DNA of 64,000 nt from an uncultured Flavobacteriaceae bacterium. GTDB taxonomy: Bacteria; Bacteroidota; Bacteroidia; Flavobacteriales; Flavobacteriaceae. The notes below the pieces were generated by a model. The model was not told where the DNA came from. It ran no database searches and saw only the letters and a program-made list of their open reading frames with translations. Both the position numbers and the translations under genes were made by a program. Below, piece after piece: positions 19,134-27,913 of this stretch. The DNA lies in contig CALSUF010000002.1 in the NCBI GenBank assembly GCA_943789465.1, positions 310,001-374,000 of the forward strand, written 5' to 3'. Each line of letters opens with the position of its first letter. The stretch's first letter is position 1.

Positions 19134-20750
19134 CTACCCATACATTTTTGCACGCAACTCTTTGATCTTAGCATCTTGCATATACTCATCAAAGGTCGTA
19201 TAACGGTCAATTACACCTTTAGGGGTTAATTCTATGACTCTATTGGCAACGGTTTGTGCAAACTCATGATCGTGCGTGGTAAATAATACTGTTCCTTTAA
19301 AGTTTTTTAAAGAATTATTAAAGGCTGTAATACTTTCTAAATCTAAGTGGTTGGTTGGTTCATCGAGCATTAATACATTGGCACGCATCATCATCATACG
19401 AGATAGCATACAGCGAACTTTCTCCCCACCAGACAAGACATTGGATTGTTTAAGTGCTTCTTCTCCACTAAAAATCATTTTACCTAAAAACCCACGAATG
19501 TGCACTTCTTCACGTTCTTCTTCTGTTTTTGCCCACTGTCGTAACCAGTCTACCAAATTCATAGCTTTATTAAAAAAACTGCTATTATCTAAAGGCAAGT
19601 AGGATTGAGTAGTTGTAACACCCCATTGGAATTTCCCACTTTTAGCCTCCAAATTTCCTTTTACAATATCATAAAATGCGGAAGTAGCCCTAGAATCTTT
19701 AGAATATACCACCACTTTATCTCCTTTATTTAAGTTTAAATCAACATTATGAAATAATGTTTCTCCTTCGAGATCATAGGCTAATTTATCAACATTTAAA
19801 ATTTGGTCTCCAGCCTCGCGATCACGTTCAAAAATAATGGCAGGATAACGTCTACTTGAAGGACGAATGTCAGTGACATCTAATTTATCAATCATTTTCT
19901 TACGACTTGTAGCTTGTTTGGACTTGGCAACATTAGCAGAAAAACGACGAATAAATTCTTCTAATTCTTTCTTTTTATCTTCTGATTTTTTGTTTTGTTG
20001 AGCACGTTGTTTAGCAGCTAGTTGTGAAGACTCATACCAAAAGGTATAATTTCCTGAAAAGTGATTGATTTTATTGAAATCGATATCTGAAATATGCGTA
20101 CATACAGCATCCAAAAAGTGACGGTCATGTGATACGACTATTACACAATTGTCATAATTGGCTAAAAAATGTTCTAACCACGAAATGGTTTCATAATCCA
20201 AATCATTGGTAGGTTCATCCATAATCAATACATCTGGTGATCCAAACAAAGCTTGTGCCAACAAGACTCGTACCTTTTGTTTTCCATCCAAATCTTTCAT
20301 TAATGTATAGTGGTGTTCTTCTTTGATCCCTAAGTTAGAGAGCATAGACGCCGCATCACTGTCGGCATTCCAACCATTCATTTCTTCAAATTTTACTTGA
20401 AGTTCTCCGATACGATCTGCATTTTCATCAGAATAATCGTTATATAAAGCATCAATTTCAGCCTTGATTTTAAACAGTGGTTTGTTTCCTATAATTACGG
20501 TTTCTAAAACCGTGTGTTCGTCGTAAAGGTTGTGGTTTTGTTCAAGAACCGACATGCGTTTTCCTGGTTCAAGATGCACGTGTCCAGAAGTAGGTTCTTG
20601 TACGCCTGCAATGATTTTTAGAAATGTAGATTTTCCAGCACCATTGGCACCAATAATTCCATAACAATTTCCGTTATTGAAAGACGTATTAACTTCATCA
20701 AAAAGAATCCGCTTTCCAAATTGTACTGATAAGTTTGAAACTGATAACAT
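19134..20750 (-). CDS. ABC-F family ATPase (YbiT-like) with one degenerate ATP site
   Basis: Soluble twin-cassette ABC-F protein, a family acting on ribosomes as translation factors. NBD1 has an intact Walker A GANGAGKST at residues 34-42 and Walker B LIMDEP, but its signature is LDGKQ (154-158) instead of LSGGE. NBD2 has the reverse: signature LSGGEK at 439-444 and Walker B LMLDEPTNHLD, but the Walker A position reads YSKDSRATSA (349-358). In the closed monomer, one composite site is therefore complete and the other degenerate on both faces. The linker region (about 230-310) is rich in Lys. 538 aa is normal for this subfamily. Confidence 0.92.
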   Translation of the reverse strand: MLSVSNLSVQFGKRILFDEVNTSFNNGNCYGIIGANGAGKSTFLKIIAGVQEPTSGHVHLEPGKRMSVLEQNHNLYDEHTVLETVIIGNKPLFKIKAEIDALYNDYSDENADRIGELQVKFEEMNGWNADSDAASMLSNLGIKEEHHYTLMKDLDGKQKVRVLLAQALFGSPDVLIMDEPTNDLDYETISWLEHFLANYDNCVIVVSHDRHFLDAVCTHISDIDFNKINHFSGNYTFWYESSQLAAKQRAQQNKKSEDKKKELEEFIRRFSANVAKSKQATSRKKMIDKLDVTDIRPSSRRYPAIIFERDREAGDQILNVDKLAYDLEGETLFHNVDLNLNKGDKVVVYSKDSRATSAFYDIVKGNLEAKSGKFQWGVTTTQSYLPLDNSSFFNKAMNLVDWLRQWAKTEEEREEVHIRGFLGKMIFSGEEALKQSNVLSGGEKVRCMLSRMMMMRANVLMLDEPTNHLDLESITAFNNSLKNFKGTVLFTTHDHEFAQTVANRVIELTPKGVIDRYTTFDEYMQDAKIKELRAKMYG

Positions 20751-20767
20751 GCTTAAAATAATTTTTG

Positions 20768-20798
20768 CAAAAGTAAATAAATCAAACCATTCATCAAA
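20768..20798 (-). promoter_or_regulatory. Bacteroidetes promoter (TTTG-N19-TACTTTTG) for the ABC-F gene
   Basis: On the minus strand, TTTG at 20798-20795 and TACTTTTG at 20775-20768 are 19 nt apart, 17 nt before the ATG. Confidence 0.6.
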
Positions 20799-20892
20799 TT
20801 AAACCGCCTCGTAATTTAACAGCGCCTTAACAAGAATAAATCATTTCATAGCTTACTTTTGGTATAGTTGAGATATTAAATGTCATATTTTT

Positions 20893-22305
20893 ATGAAAAT
20901 CAATCCAATACACTTTCTTTTTGTGCTATTGACTTTTTTGGGCTGCCAGACAAGCCCCAAAGAAATAAAACCTGTTTTTGTAGGTGGTAACATTATCAAC
21001 CCGAGTAATAATTATGTGGTTTTATACGATACCCAGAATAATATAGACACCTTATATCTCAATGATGACAATCGTTTTTCTCATCGTTTTCTAAACTTCA
21101 AACCAGGAATACATTCATTTGTCCACGGAGGAAAATACCAATCCATTTTACTGGAAGAAAATGACAGTATTATGATGCATATCAATACTCATGATTTTGA
21201 CGAATCGATTGTTTACAATGGGACTGGTGCTAAGAAAAACAACTATCTTATTAACCTCTTACTTAAATTAGAAAAAGAAGACAGTAACACCAATGCTTCT
21301 TACTCTGAATCTCCAGAAAAATACCATCAAGATATTGAAACATTTATTACAAAAAACTCAAATGACTTAGAATCATTTTTAAAAATCAATCCAAACTCAG
21401 AACTCTTTAAAAAAGTAGCTTTATCAAGCATAAAATACCATTACTTTACGCGCAAAGAATTGTACCCGTTCCGTCATTTTGGTGCTAATAATTTTGAAAA
21501 TTTTAAAGAACTTCCTTCCAGTTTTTATGAGTTTAGAAAAGAAATTGTTTACAACGACATCGATCTTAAAGACTTTTATCCCTATTATAACTATTTATTT
21601 CCCCACATAAACAATTTGGCACTCGAGCAATTGACTACAATTATTGATGACTTCACGCTAGACAAACATAAGTTGGACTATACCAACCGAAAGCTAGAAC
21701 TCATTGATAGCTTAGTGACCAATACAATGATTAAAAATAATTTACTTAAATACACTACGCGAAATTTCATTTCCAATTCAAATTCTATCGATCAGAGTTA
21801 TATTTTGTATCAATCTTTTTTAGACAAAAGCACGAATGTGAAGGATAAAAAATATATCAAAGATTTGTTTAAAAATGCGCAAGGATTACAACCTGGTTAT
21901 CCTATGCCTGCGATTGAAGTAATTAATCATACAAATCAAACTCTAAATATAAACACGATATTTAATAAAACAACCGTTATTTATTTTTGGGACAATGCCA
22001 GTCGATATCATTTTGAAAATAGTCATATCAAAGTAAAGACTTTACAAGAAAAATTTCCGAATATTGATTTTGTATCCATAAACATCAATTCCATGCATAC
22101 GTATGTCTGGAAAAATATGATTTACGGTAATCAGTTTAAAATAAATAATGAATACCGTTTCGCCGATCCCTCCTACGCAAAAAAACGATTGGCAATCAAC
22201 TACATTAAAAAGGTGTTAATTGTGGATTCTAAAGGGGTTATTTTAAACGCTACGGGGGATTTATTTGATTCTAATTTTGAAGCATCTCTAAAAACGTACA
22301 AATAA
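20893..22305 (+). CDS. Thioredoxin-like (TlpA/DUF4369-type) lipoprotein lacking the CXXC motif
   Basis: A 470-residue lipoprotein: signal MKINPIHFLFVLLTFLGC with lipidation at Cys18. The N-terminal about 110 residues are beta-rich as in DUF4369-type regions of Bacteroidetes TlpA proteins, followed by a long helical middle and a C-terminal thioredoxin fold from about 335. Where TlpA has WxSWCxPCRxE, this protein reads FWDNASRYHFEN (365-376), with no cysteine, so redox activity is not expected. It may be a structural or binding relative. A bidirectional terminator separates it from fsa. Confidence 0.7.
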   Translation: MKINPIHFLFVLLTFLGCQTSPKEIKPVFVGGNIINPSNNYVVLYDTQNNIDTLYLNDDNRFSHRFLNFKPGIHSFVHGGKYQSILLEENDSIMMHINTHDFDESIVYNGTGAKKNNYLINLLLKLEKEDSNTNASYSESPEKYHQDIETFITKNSNDLESFLKINPNSELFKKVALSSIKYHYFTRKELYPFRHFGANNFENFKELPSSFYEFRKEIVYNDIDLKDFYPYYNYLFPHINNLALEQLTTIIDDFTLDKHKLDYTNRKLELIDSLVTNTMIKNNLLKYTTRNFISNSNSIDQSYILYQSFLDKSTNVKDKKYIKDLFKNAQGLQPGYPMPAIEVINHTNQTLNINTIFNKTTVIYFWDNASRYHFENSHIKVKTLQEKFPNIDFVSININSMHTYVWKNMIYGNQFKINNEYRFADPSYAKKRLAINYIKKVLIVDSKGVILNATGDLFDSNFEASLKTYK

Positions 22306-22306
22306 A

Positions 22307-22330
22307 AAAGCTGAAGTTTCCTTCAGCTTT
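22307..22330. terminator. Bidirectional terminator between the thioredoxin-like lipoprotein and fsa
   Basis: AAAGCTGAAG/CTTCAGCTTT with a TTTC loop, preceded by an A run; it follows the rightward lipoprotein gene directly and lies 27 nt after the stop of the leftward aldolase gene. Confidence 0.75.
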
Positions 22331-22357
22331 AATTTATGTTTATTAAAATGCAGTAAA

Positions 22358-23011
22358 TTAATTACCTTTTTTATAATCTTCTAAAAACTTAGCCAAACCG
22401 CTATCTGTTAATGGGTGTCTCAACAAACCTTCAATAGAACTTAAAGGGCCTGTCATTACATCTGCCCCTAATTTAGCACAGTCAATCACATGCATGGTAT
22501 GACGCACAGAAGCCGCTAAAATTTCGGTTCCAAACCCATAGTTATCATAGATTAAACGAATTTCAGCAATTAGATTAAGTCCATCTGTAGAAATATCATC
22601 CAGTCGTCCAATAAAAGGCGACACATACGTAGCACCTGCTTTGGCAGCTAACAAGGCTTGTCCAGGAGAAAATACTAAAGTTACATTGGTTCTAATTCCT
22701 TTGTCACTAAAATATTTACATGCTTTTACACCATCTTTAATCATTGGAAGTTTTACCACAATTTGAGGGTGTAAAGCAGCTAAAGCTTCTCCTTCTTTTA
22801 CCATTCCGTCAAAATCAGTTGCAATTACTTCTGCAGATACATCTCCATCAACAATTTCACAAATGGCCTTGTAATGATTCAAAATATTTTCTGAGCCAGT
22901 GATGCCTTCTTTAGCCATTAACGATGGATTGGTCGTCACTCCATCAAGAACGCCAAGGTCCTGAGCTTCTTTTATCTGATCTAAGTTGGCTGTATCAACA
23001 AAAAATTTCAT
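22358..23011 (-). CDS. fsa: Transaldolase / fructose-6-phosphate aldolase
   Basis: Class I aldolase of the short (about 215-residue) transaldolase family; it uses a Schiff-base lysine to transfer or release dihydroxyacetone units in the pentose phosphate network. Hallmarks are [28 protein letters not shown] and [31 protein letters not shown]. Whether it is a transaldolase (TalB-like short form) or a fructose-6-phosphate aldolase cannot be decided from sequence alone. Single gene bounded by a terminator. Confidence 0.92.
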   Translation of the reverse strand: MKFFVDTANLDQIKEAQDLGVLDGVTTNPSLMAKEGITGSENILNHYKAICEIVDGDVSAEVIATDFDGMVKEGEALAALHPQIVVKLPMIKDGVKACKYFSDKGIRTNVTLVFSPGQALLAAKAGATYVSPFIGRLDDISTDGLNLIAEIRLIYDNYGFGTEILAASVRHTMHVIDCAKLGADVMTGPLSSIEGLLRHPLTDSGLAKFLEDYKKGN

Positions 23012-23097
23012 ACTAGTTTTTGGTTTAAATTAATTATTACAAAATTACTATATTATTACTGTTAGGCAACTGTTATTTTAAAAAATAATGAATTGCT

Positions 23098-23901
23098 TTA
23101 TATGTTGTAAAAACTACTCAAAAGTTTTTCGTACCATAAATCAGGAAGTATACGCTTTAAAACCACTGAAAATTTCTGTAAAAATGCGCCAACTTTGTAA
23201 TGGATTTTTGGGTTTTTAGAAGTAATAATTTTATGAACTACTTCTGCCATTAGTAAGGGGTTTTTACCAGAATCTACGTGTGAATCCATCATATTTAAAG
23301 TAGTTCCGTAAGGAAGTTTATAAGGAGAGTTTTCTAATACAGGTGCATGGTAACGTCCAGCGGCGATATTAGTAGCAAAATCACCAGGCGCAACGTTACT
23401 CATGGTTATACCAAACAATTTAAGCTCCATACGATAGGATTCTGTAATCAATTCCAAAGCACCTTTACTCGCGCTGTAGATGCCCCTGAAGGGCAGTCCC
23501 ATATAGCCCGCTATAGAAGTGATGTTTAAAATTTGTCCTGATTTTTGTTCACGCATATAGGGTAAGACTGCGTTGATCATATTTATAGGCCCAAATAAAT
23601 TGGTTTCAAAATTTCGTTTCATTTCCTCCATAGGAATTTCTTCTAAAGGCCCTGTAATTCCAACTCCAGCATTGTTGACCAATACATCAATTTGACCTGT
23701 TTTAGAAATTAATTCAGAAACACATTCGTTGATGGACGTTGATAGAGTGACATCTAATTTTATAATTGGAAACTTAGAACTTGAATATTTTTCAGGAAAT
23801 CGACTGGTACCATAAACGATAAACCCTTTGTCGGTAAGGTACTCTCCTATGGATTTTCCAATTCCTGAAGATCCGCCTGTAATTAAAACAACTTTTGCCA
23901 T
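23098..23901 (-). CDS. SDR family NAD(P)-dependent oxidoreductase
   Basis: Classical short-chain dehydrogenase, 267 residues, soluble with a hydrophobic C-terminal stretch. The coenzyme motif TGGSSGIG is at the N-terminus (about 8-15), NNAG in beta-4, catalytic Ser in ITSIAGYMG and YSASK (YxxxK). An Arg rather than Asp after beta-2 (YGTSRFPEK) suggests NADP. The substrate is unknown. A -7-like element was not found; the SRP RNA gene lies 65 nt upstream on the same strand. Confidence 0.9.
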   Translation of the reverse strand: MAKVVLITGGSSGIGKSIGEYLTDKGFIVYGTSRFPEKYSSSKFPIIKLDVTLSTSINECVSELISKTGQIDVLVNNAGVGITGPLEEIPMEEMKRNFETNLFGPINMINAVLPYMREQKSGQILNITSIAGYMGLPFRGIYSASKGALELITESYRMELKLFGITMSNVAPGDFATNIAAGRYHAPVLENSPYKLPYGTTLNMMDSHVDSGKNPLLMAEVVHKIITSKNPKIHYKVGAFLQKFSVVLKRILPDLWYEKLLSSFYNI

Positions 23902-23965
23902 TTATTTTAGTGTTATATGAAGATAAAGATAGTAAGATTTAAGGAAACTTTAGGGTACAAAAAAT

Positions 23966-24059
23966 GGCAAGCTACCTACATCACACTGCTACAACCATTT
24001 ACCTTTGCTGCGTTCCCGCCCTGGAGGATTCAACAGGAGCTAGTTGTGTAGGACTTGCC
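23966..24059 (-). ncRNA. ffs: Signal recognition particle RNA (4.5S-type SRP RNA)
   Basis: About 94-nt RNA read leftward. The two ends pair (GGCAAG with CTTGCC), and the apical part holds the conserved SRP domain IV: GCG-GGAA-CGC tetraloop hairpin with AGCA on the 3' side of the symmetric internal loop. The 3' end is followed on the minus strand by a T run (positions 23964-23959), fitting an intrinsic terminator. It binds Ffh and targets membrane and secreted proteins. The exact mature ends are estimated from the pairing. Confidence 0.9.
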
Positions 24060-24147
24060 GCTGCAAAGATACAAAGTTTATATAATCACACAATGATTTT
24101 TTTAACTGAATATAAATAAATAAATTGCTAAAAAATTTAATTGCTCT

Positions 24148-25173
24148 ATGCATCCCTACAAACTATTGACATTCATTGGACTTAACGTTTTGATCTCTGC
24201 TTGCGGTACAACTACCAAATCAAACTTCTCCATCCAAACAAACAGTGGTACAAATATTATATCCAATTCAGAAACGCTTTCTATTGAAGTTCAAAATCCG
24301 AATAATATAGATTTTGACTCTATTCAGTTGACTTTGGATACTAAAAAAATTGAAACTTCTGTTGACTTATCAGTTATGCCTCTTGGTGAAAAACGCATCA
24401 AAGCCAAAGTTTTTTATGACGGTACATTTGAGGTTGTACTCAAAAAAGTGATTGTAGTAAATTCCGAAGCTCCAAAACTATATACCTACGAAATTATTAA
24501 TACCTATCCTCACGACATCACCTCTTATACTCAAGGACTTGAGTTTTATAAGGGTGATCTTTATGAAAGTACAGGACAATATGGCGAATCTAAACTTCGA
24601 AAACTTGATTACAAAAAGGGGGGCGTTCTTAAAAATATTAATTTAAGTACTGCTTATTTTGGAGAAGGACTGTCTGTTTTGAATGATAAAATTTATCAAT
24701 TAACATGGAAAGAAGGGCGTGGATTGGTGTATGATATTGATAGTTTTGAACAGATAGAAACCTTTAATTATGGCCAAAGTAAAGAAGGCTGGGGACTGTG
24801 TAATGATGGTCAGAAATTTTACAAGTCTGATGGATCTGAATTTTTATGGTTTCTGAATCCCAACACCCTTGCAGAAGAAGGTGCGCTCCAAGCTTACACT
24901 AATAAAGGAAAATTGACAAATCTCAATGAATTGGAATGGGTTGACGGCAAAATTTATGCAAATCGCTATCAAAAAAATGGGGTTGCCATCATCAACCCAG
25001 AAAATGGTGCGATTGAAGCGGTCATCGATTTTAAAGCCTTAAAAACTAAGGTAACCAAACACCAAGGATTGGATGTTTTAAATGGGATGGCGTACAACCC
25101 AAAAACAAAAACTTTGTTTGTCACAGGAAAACGTTGGGATAAGTTGTTTGAAGTTAAAATTATTAAAAATTAA
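24148..25173 (+). CDS. Glutaminyl-peptide cyclotransferase (bacterial/plant type) lipoprotein
   Basis: Converts N-terminal glutamine of peptides to pyroglutamate; belongs to the beta-propeller Glu_cyclase_2 family rather than the zinc-dependent animal type. A lipobox (LISAC, Cys19) anchors the 341-residue protein outside the cytoplasm. The N-terminal about 110 residues form an extra beta domain; the cyclase domain follows with PHDITSYTQGLEF, YESTGQYG, the LTWKEGRG segment and LNELEWVDGKIYANRY. Its TAA stop overlaps the next ATG by 1 nt, so it is co-transcribed with a thioesterase. Confidence 0.9.
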   Translation: MHPYKLLTFIGLNVLISACGTTTKSNFSIQTNSGTNIISNSETLSIEVQNPNNIDFDSIQLTLDTKKIETSVDLSVMPLGEKRIKAKVFYDGTFEVVLKKVIVVNSEAPKLYTYEIINTYPHDITSYTQGLEFYKGDLYESTGQYGESKLRKLDYKKGGVLKNINLSTAYFGEGLSVLNDKIYQLTWKEGRGLVYDIDSFEQIETFNYGQSKEGWGLCNDGQKFYKSDGSEFLWFLNPNTLAEEGALQAYTNKGKLTNLNELEWVDGKIYANRYQKNGVAIINPENGAIEAVIDFKALKTKVTKHQGLDVLNGMAYNPKTKTLFVTGKRWDKLFEVKIIKN

Positions 25174-25562
25174 TGACGGTATTTGAAGCGTTTCATACTG
25201 TCATTTCTGAGGACTTAGATGACTTAATGCATGTGAATAATGTGCGCTATGTAAAATGGGTTCAAGACCTAGCGAAGGCACATTGGGAAGCTGCTACTAC
25301 CCCACTCCAACAAAAAGACAATATATGGGTCTTATTAAGCCATCATATTGACTATAAATCCTCTGCTAAGATGAGCGATGAAATTCACCTCAAAACCTAT
25401 GTAACACGTTCTGAAGGCGTCACTTCTACTAGAATAGTTGATATGTATAATATAAAGAATGGGAAATTGATTGTCAAGTCCGAAACCATTTGGTGTTTAT
25501 TGGATGTACTCACCAAAAAACCGAAGCGAATTACATCTGAGATTGCAGACGTATTTCGATAA
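25173..25562 (+). CDS. Acyl-CoA thioesterase, YbgC/FadM hotdog family
   Basis: Hotdog-fold thioesterase of 129 residues, probably hydrolysing acyl-CoA or 4-hydroxybenzoyl-CoA-like thioesters in the cytoplasm. The catalytic-region motif DLDDLMHVNNVRYVKW is the YbgC/4HBT signature (Asp after H-x-N region conserved in variant form: LMHVNNVRY). The last base of the preceding stop codon is the first base of its ATG (TAATG), so translation is coupled to the glutaminyl cyclase. Confidence 0.87.
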   Translation: MTVFEAFHTVISEDLDDLMHVNNVRYVKWVQDLAKAHWEAATTPLQQKDNIWVLLSHHIDYKSSAKMSDEIHLKTYVTRSEGVTSTRIVDMYNIKNGKLIVKSETIWCLLDVLTKKPKRITSEIADVFR

Positions 25563-25627
25563 TTTAAATAATAACAACAATATAAATTCGCTTGAAAAGT
25601 TATATTTTTACAAAAACAGTACACCAC

Positions 25628-27193
25628 ATGAACCGCTCCCTTTATTTTATAGCAAGTTTTTTTATACTCATTCTCTGGAGTTCTTGTCGTCAAGATTTTG
25701 AATTTACTCCTAGCACGGGCACTCTTAGCTTTTCAAAAGATACGGTCTATTTAGATACCGTTTTTTCAAACATAGGCTCTAGTACCTACACCCTAAAAGT
25801 ATATAACAACAGTGATAATGATATATTGATTCCCTCTTTAAAATTGAGTCAAGGACAGACTTCTAAGTACCGCATGAATGTTGACGGTATGATTGGAACC
25901 GGGACTTTGATCGGAAAAGAGTTTGAAAATGTAGAGCTTTTGGCTAAAGATAGTATGTTTGTATTTATTGAAACTACTATTGATATTCAGCCCTTAGTAA
26001 CCAATGAAACACAGTTTTTATACACAGATGCGATTGAGTTTGGATCTGGACCCAATACTCAAAAAGTTGAATTGGTAACCTTAGTAAAAGATGCTGTATT
26101 TATCTATCCAAATAAAGATGCGAATGGGGTGGTTGAAACCCTCGTTTTTGATGTTGATGGCGATGGTGTCGATGATGAAACTAATGTTCAAGGGCGCTTT
26201 TTAGAAGACTCTGAATTAACATTCACCAACGAAAAACCTTATGTAGTTTATGGCTATGCAGCTGTTGCTAACGGAAAAACCCTTGACATTAATCCTGGAG
26301 CTCGAATACATTTTCATGCCAAATCGGGACTTTTAATCACTGAAAATGCTTCTTTACACATCAATGGATTGCCCAGTTTAGACGCCGAGCTTTTAGAAAA
26401 TGAAATCATTATTCAGGGGGATCGTTTGGAACCTCTTTACGAGAATATTCCTGGGCAATGGGAAGCCATTTGGCTGTTAAATGGCAGTACGAATAATACC
26501 ATCAATTATGCAACCATCAAAAATGGAACGGTGGGTGTTTTGAGTGATGGCAATCAAGATGACCCTACAAAACTAGAGATTACAAATTCTCAGATTTATA
26601 ACTCCAGTAATTTTGGAATTTTAGGGCGTGGAACTGCTATCAATGCAGAAAATGTAGTGCTTAATAACAGTGGTGTGTCCTCCTTTGCAGGTACGTACGG
26701 CGGAAATTATAATTTTACCCATTCGACTATTGCCAACTATTGGTCCACTAGTTTCAGACAATTTCCAGCACTCTTACTTAATAATTTTATCAAAGATGCT
26801 GAAAATAACGTATTTACAAATCCTTTAGAGTCTGCAAGTTTTACCAATTGTATCATATATGGAAATGACAATCCAGAACTGTTGTTAGAGAAAGAACCCT
26901 CTGAAGTTTTTAATTTTAAATTCACCAACAGTTTAATTTATTTTGACGATCCAACAGGGTTTTATTCTGAATCTCAATACGATTTTAGCAATACAGACCA
27001 CTATGAAAATGTGCTATTTAATAACGACCCCGAATTTTTAGATCCTTCAAAAAATCAATTGAATATTCCATTGGAATCACCCGCAGAAGGCTCAGGAATT
27101 CTTGCAGGTAATTTAAACGTAGACATCACAAACACTACACGCACTACTCCACCCGATTTAGGTGCTTACAATGCGACAGAGTTTGAGGATTAA
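25628..27193 (+). CDS. Right-handed beta-helix repeat lipoprotein
   Basis: A 521-residue lipoprotein (signal with lipobox ending at Cys20, LWSSC). The first about 150 residues are immunoglobulin-like; the rest holds many repeats of the kind NxxIxN and INxxTIKNGTVGV, with GILGRGTAINAENVVLNNSG, a pattern of right-handed parallel beta-helices as in PF13229. No catalytic residues of pectate lyases are recognisable, so the role is likely binding or structural at the surface. I chose ATG 25628 over a TTG 12 codons upstream because the signal peptide starts there. Confidence 0.75.
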   Translation: MNRSLYFIASFFILILWSSCRQDFEFTPSTGTLSFSKDTVYLDTVFSNIGSSTYTLKVYNNSDNDILIPSLKLSQGQTSKYRMNVDGMIGTGTLIGKEFENVELLAKDSMFVFIETTIDIQPLVTNETQFLYTDAIEFGSGPNTQKVELVTLVKDAVFIYPNKDANGVVETLVFDVDGDGVDDETNVQGRFLEDSELTFTNEKPYVVYGYAAVANGKTLDINPGARIHFHAKSGLLITENASLHINGLPSLDAELLENEIIIQGDRLEPLYENIPGQWEAIWLLNGSTNNTINYATIKNGTVGVLSDGNQDDPTKLEITNSQIYNSSNFGILGRGTAINAENVVLNNSGVSSFAGTYGGNYNFTHSTIANYWSTSFRQFPALLLNNFIKDAENNVFTNPLESASFTNCIIYGNDNPELLLEKEPSEVFNFKFTNSLIYFDDPTGFYSESQYDFSNTDHYENVLFNNDPEFLDPSKNQLNIPLESPAEGSGILAGNLNVDITNTTRTTPPDLGAYNATEFED

Positions 27194-27207
27194 CTTATAT
27201 GGGGGTT

Positions 27208-27468
27208 TTATCTTCCGTAATGATAACGGCAGGCTGCTATCAAAATTTGTTCATTTTGATATTTGTAAACCAATCGGTGTTCTGATGTTATTCTCCTTGA
27301 CCAATACCCTTGTAAATCTCCTTTTAAAGCTTCAGGTTTTCCGATGCCTTCAAAAGGAGTTCGCAAACAGCTTTTAATCAGTTCGTTAATTCGTGAAGCT
27401 ATTTTTTTATCGACTTTATGCCAATACAAATAATCTTCCCAAGAAGATGTAGACCACGTTAGTTTCAT
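27208..27468 (-). CDS. yoeB: YoeB-family toxin (mRNA interferase)
   Basis: Type II toxin cutting mRNA at the ribosomal A site. The 86-residue sequence matches E. coli YoeB closely in motif order, with the catalytic set intact: Glu46 in KPEAL, Arg65 in EHRLVY and His83-Tyr84 in CRYHY, here followed by two extra residues (GR). It starts immediately after the antitoxin stop with zero spacing (TAG then ATG), so the pair is translationally linked. Whether it is active needs testing, but nothing in the sequence is broken. Confidence 0.93.
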   Translation of the reverse strand: MKLTWSTSSWEDYLYWHKVDKKIASRINELIKSCLRTPFEGIGKPEALKGDLQGYWSRRITSEHRLVYKYQNEQILIAACRYHYGR

Positions 27469-27717
27469 CTATTCAATTAAATCCTTTTGAACTCCTTTAG
27501 CTGTCTCCAATTCTTTGATAGAGTCTAATAAAACATCTCTATTTAACCCTGTTAACAAGTACGTAGTTTCTTTTAATGAATTGTATTCATCCAAGGATAT
27601 TAACACAAGGTCTTTACCACTTTTACGCTTGATAATGATATCGCTTACATCATTGACAACTTTATCGAACCAATGCTTTAGATTTGAACGAAAGTCTGTA
27701 TAGTTTACTGTTTCCAT
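27469..27717 (-). CDS. yefM: YefM/Phd-family antitoxin
   Basis: Antitoxin of the YoeB partner type, 82 residues: N-terminal Phd/YefM DNA-binding fold (TDFRSNLKHWFDKVVND, then the LVLISLDEYNSLKETTYLL motif) and a C-terminal acidic helix that wraps the toxin. It neutralises YoeB and represses its own promoter. The region upstream has two AAGTACTT palindromes with the 12-bp spacing expected for YefM operators. Upstream of the toxin-antitoxin pair is unrelated DNA, so the module may be a mobile insertion, though no borders are visible. Confidence 0.92.
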   Translation of the reverse strand: METVNYTDFRSNLKHWFDKVVNDVSDIIIKRKSGKDLVLISLDEYNSLKETTYLLTGLNRDVLLDSIKELETAKGVQKDLIE

Positions 27718-27721
27718 AGTA

Positions 27722-27729
27722 CAAATGTA
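27722..27729 (-). promoter_or_regulatory. -7 element TACATTTG just before yefM
   Basis: A TAnnTTTG match on the minus strand that ends 4 nt before the ATG (27717), suggesting a leaderless transcript; no -33 match. It adjoins the operator palindromes. Confidence 0.4.
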
Positions 27730-27735
27730 ATAAAA

Positions 27736-27755
27736 AAGTACTTTATTAAGTACTT
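27736..27755. promoter_or_regulatory. YefM-type double-palindrome operator
   Basis: Two perfect 8-bp palindromes AAGTACTT at 27736-27743 and 27748-27755, centre to centre 12 bp. In studied YefM-YoeB systems the operators have TGTACA cores also 12 bp apart; here the core is AGTACT. Position directly upstream of the antitoxin start fits autorepression. Confidence 0.65.
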
Positions 27756-27857
27756 AAAATTAATTATTCTATCTATCAAAGCACATTTTCTTTTAAAAGA
27801 CAGCTATATCTAAAAGTGTCATAGAGATTGCACGGCACTAAATTGAAATGTAACACA

Positions 27858-27888
27858 CAAAAAAACCTCCTAATAGTATTAGGAGGTT
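27858..27888 (-). terminator. Intrinsic terminator after sucD
   Basis: On the minus strand, an 11-bp stem (AACCTCCTAAT/ATTAGGAGGTT, 3-nt loop) is followed by a run of seven T. It ends the long leftward lpx-efp-sucD block. Confidence 0.9.
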
Positions 27889-27913
27889 AGACATATTATA
27901 AATAAGTGTTTAT

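Noticed and set aside
27719-27730. GTACAAATGTAA before yefM as a sixth copy of the XRE operator
   Set aside because: It matches 11 of 12 bases but the similarity is explained by the -7 box TACATTTG; it lacks the TGTAAACA extension seen in the real cluster.
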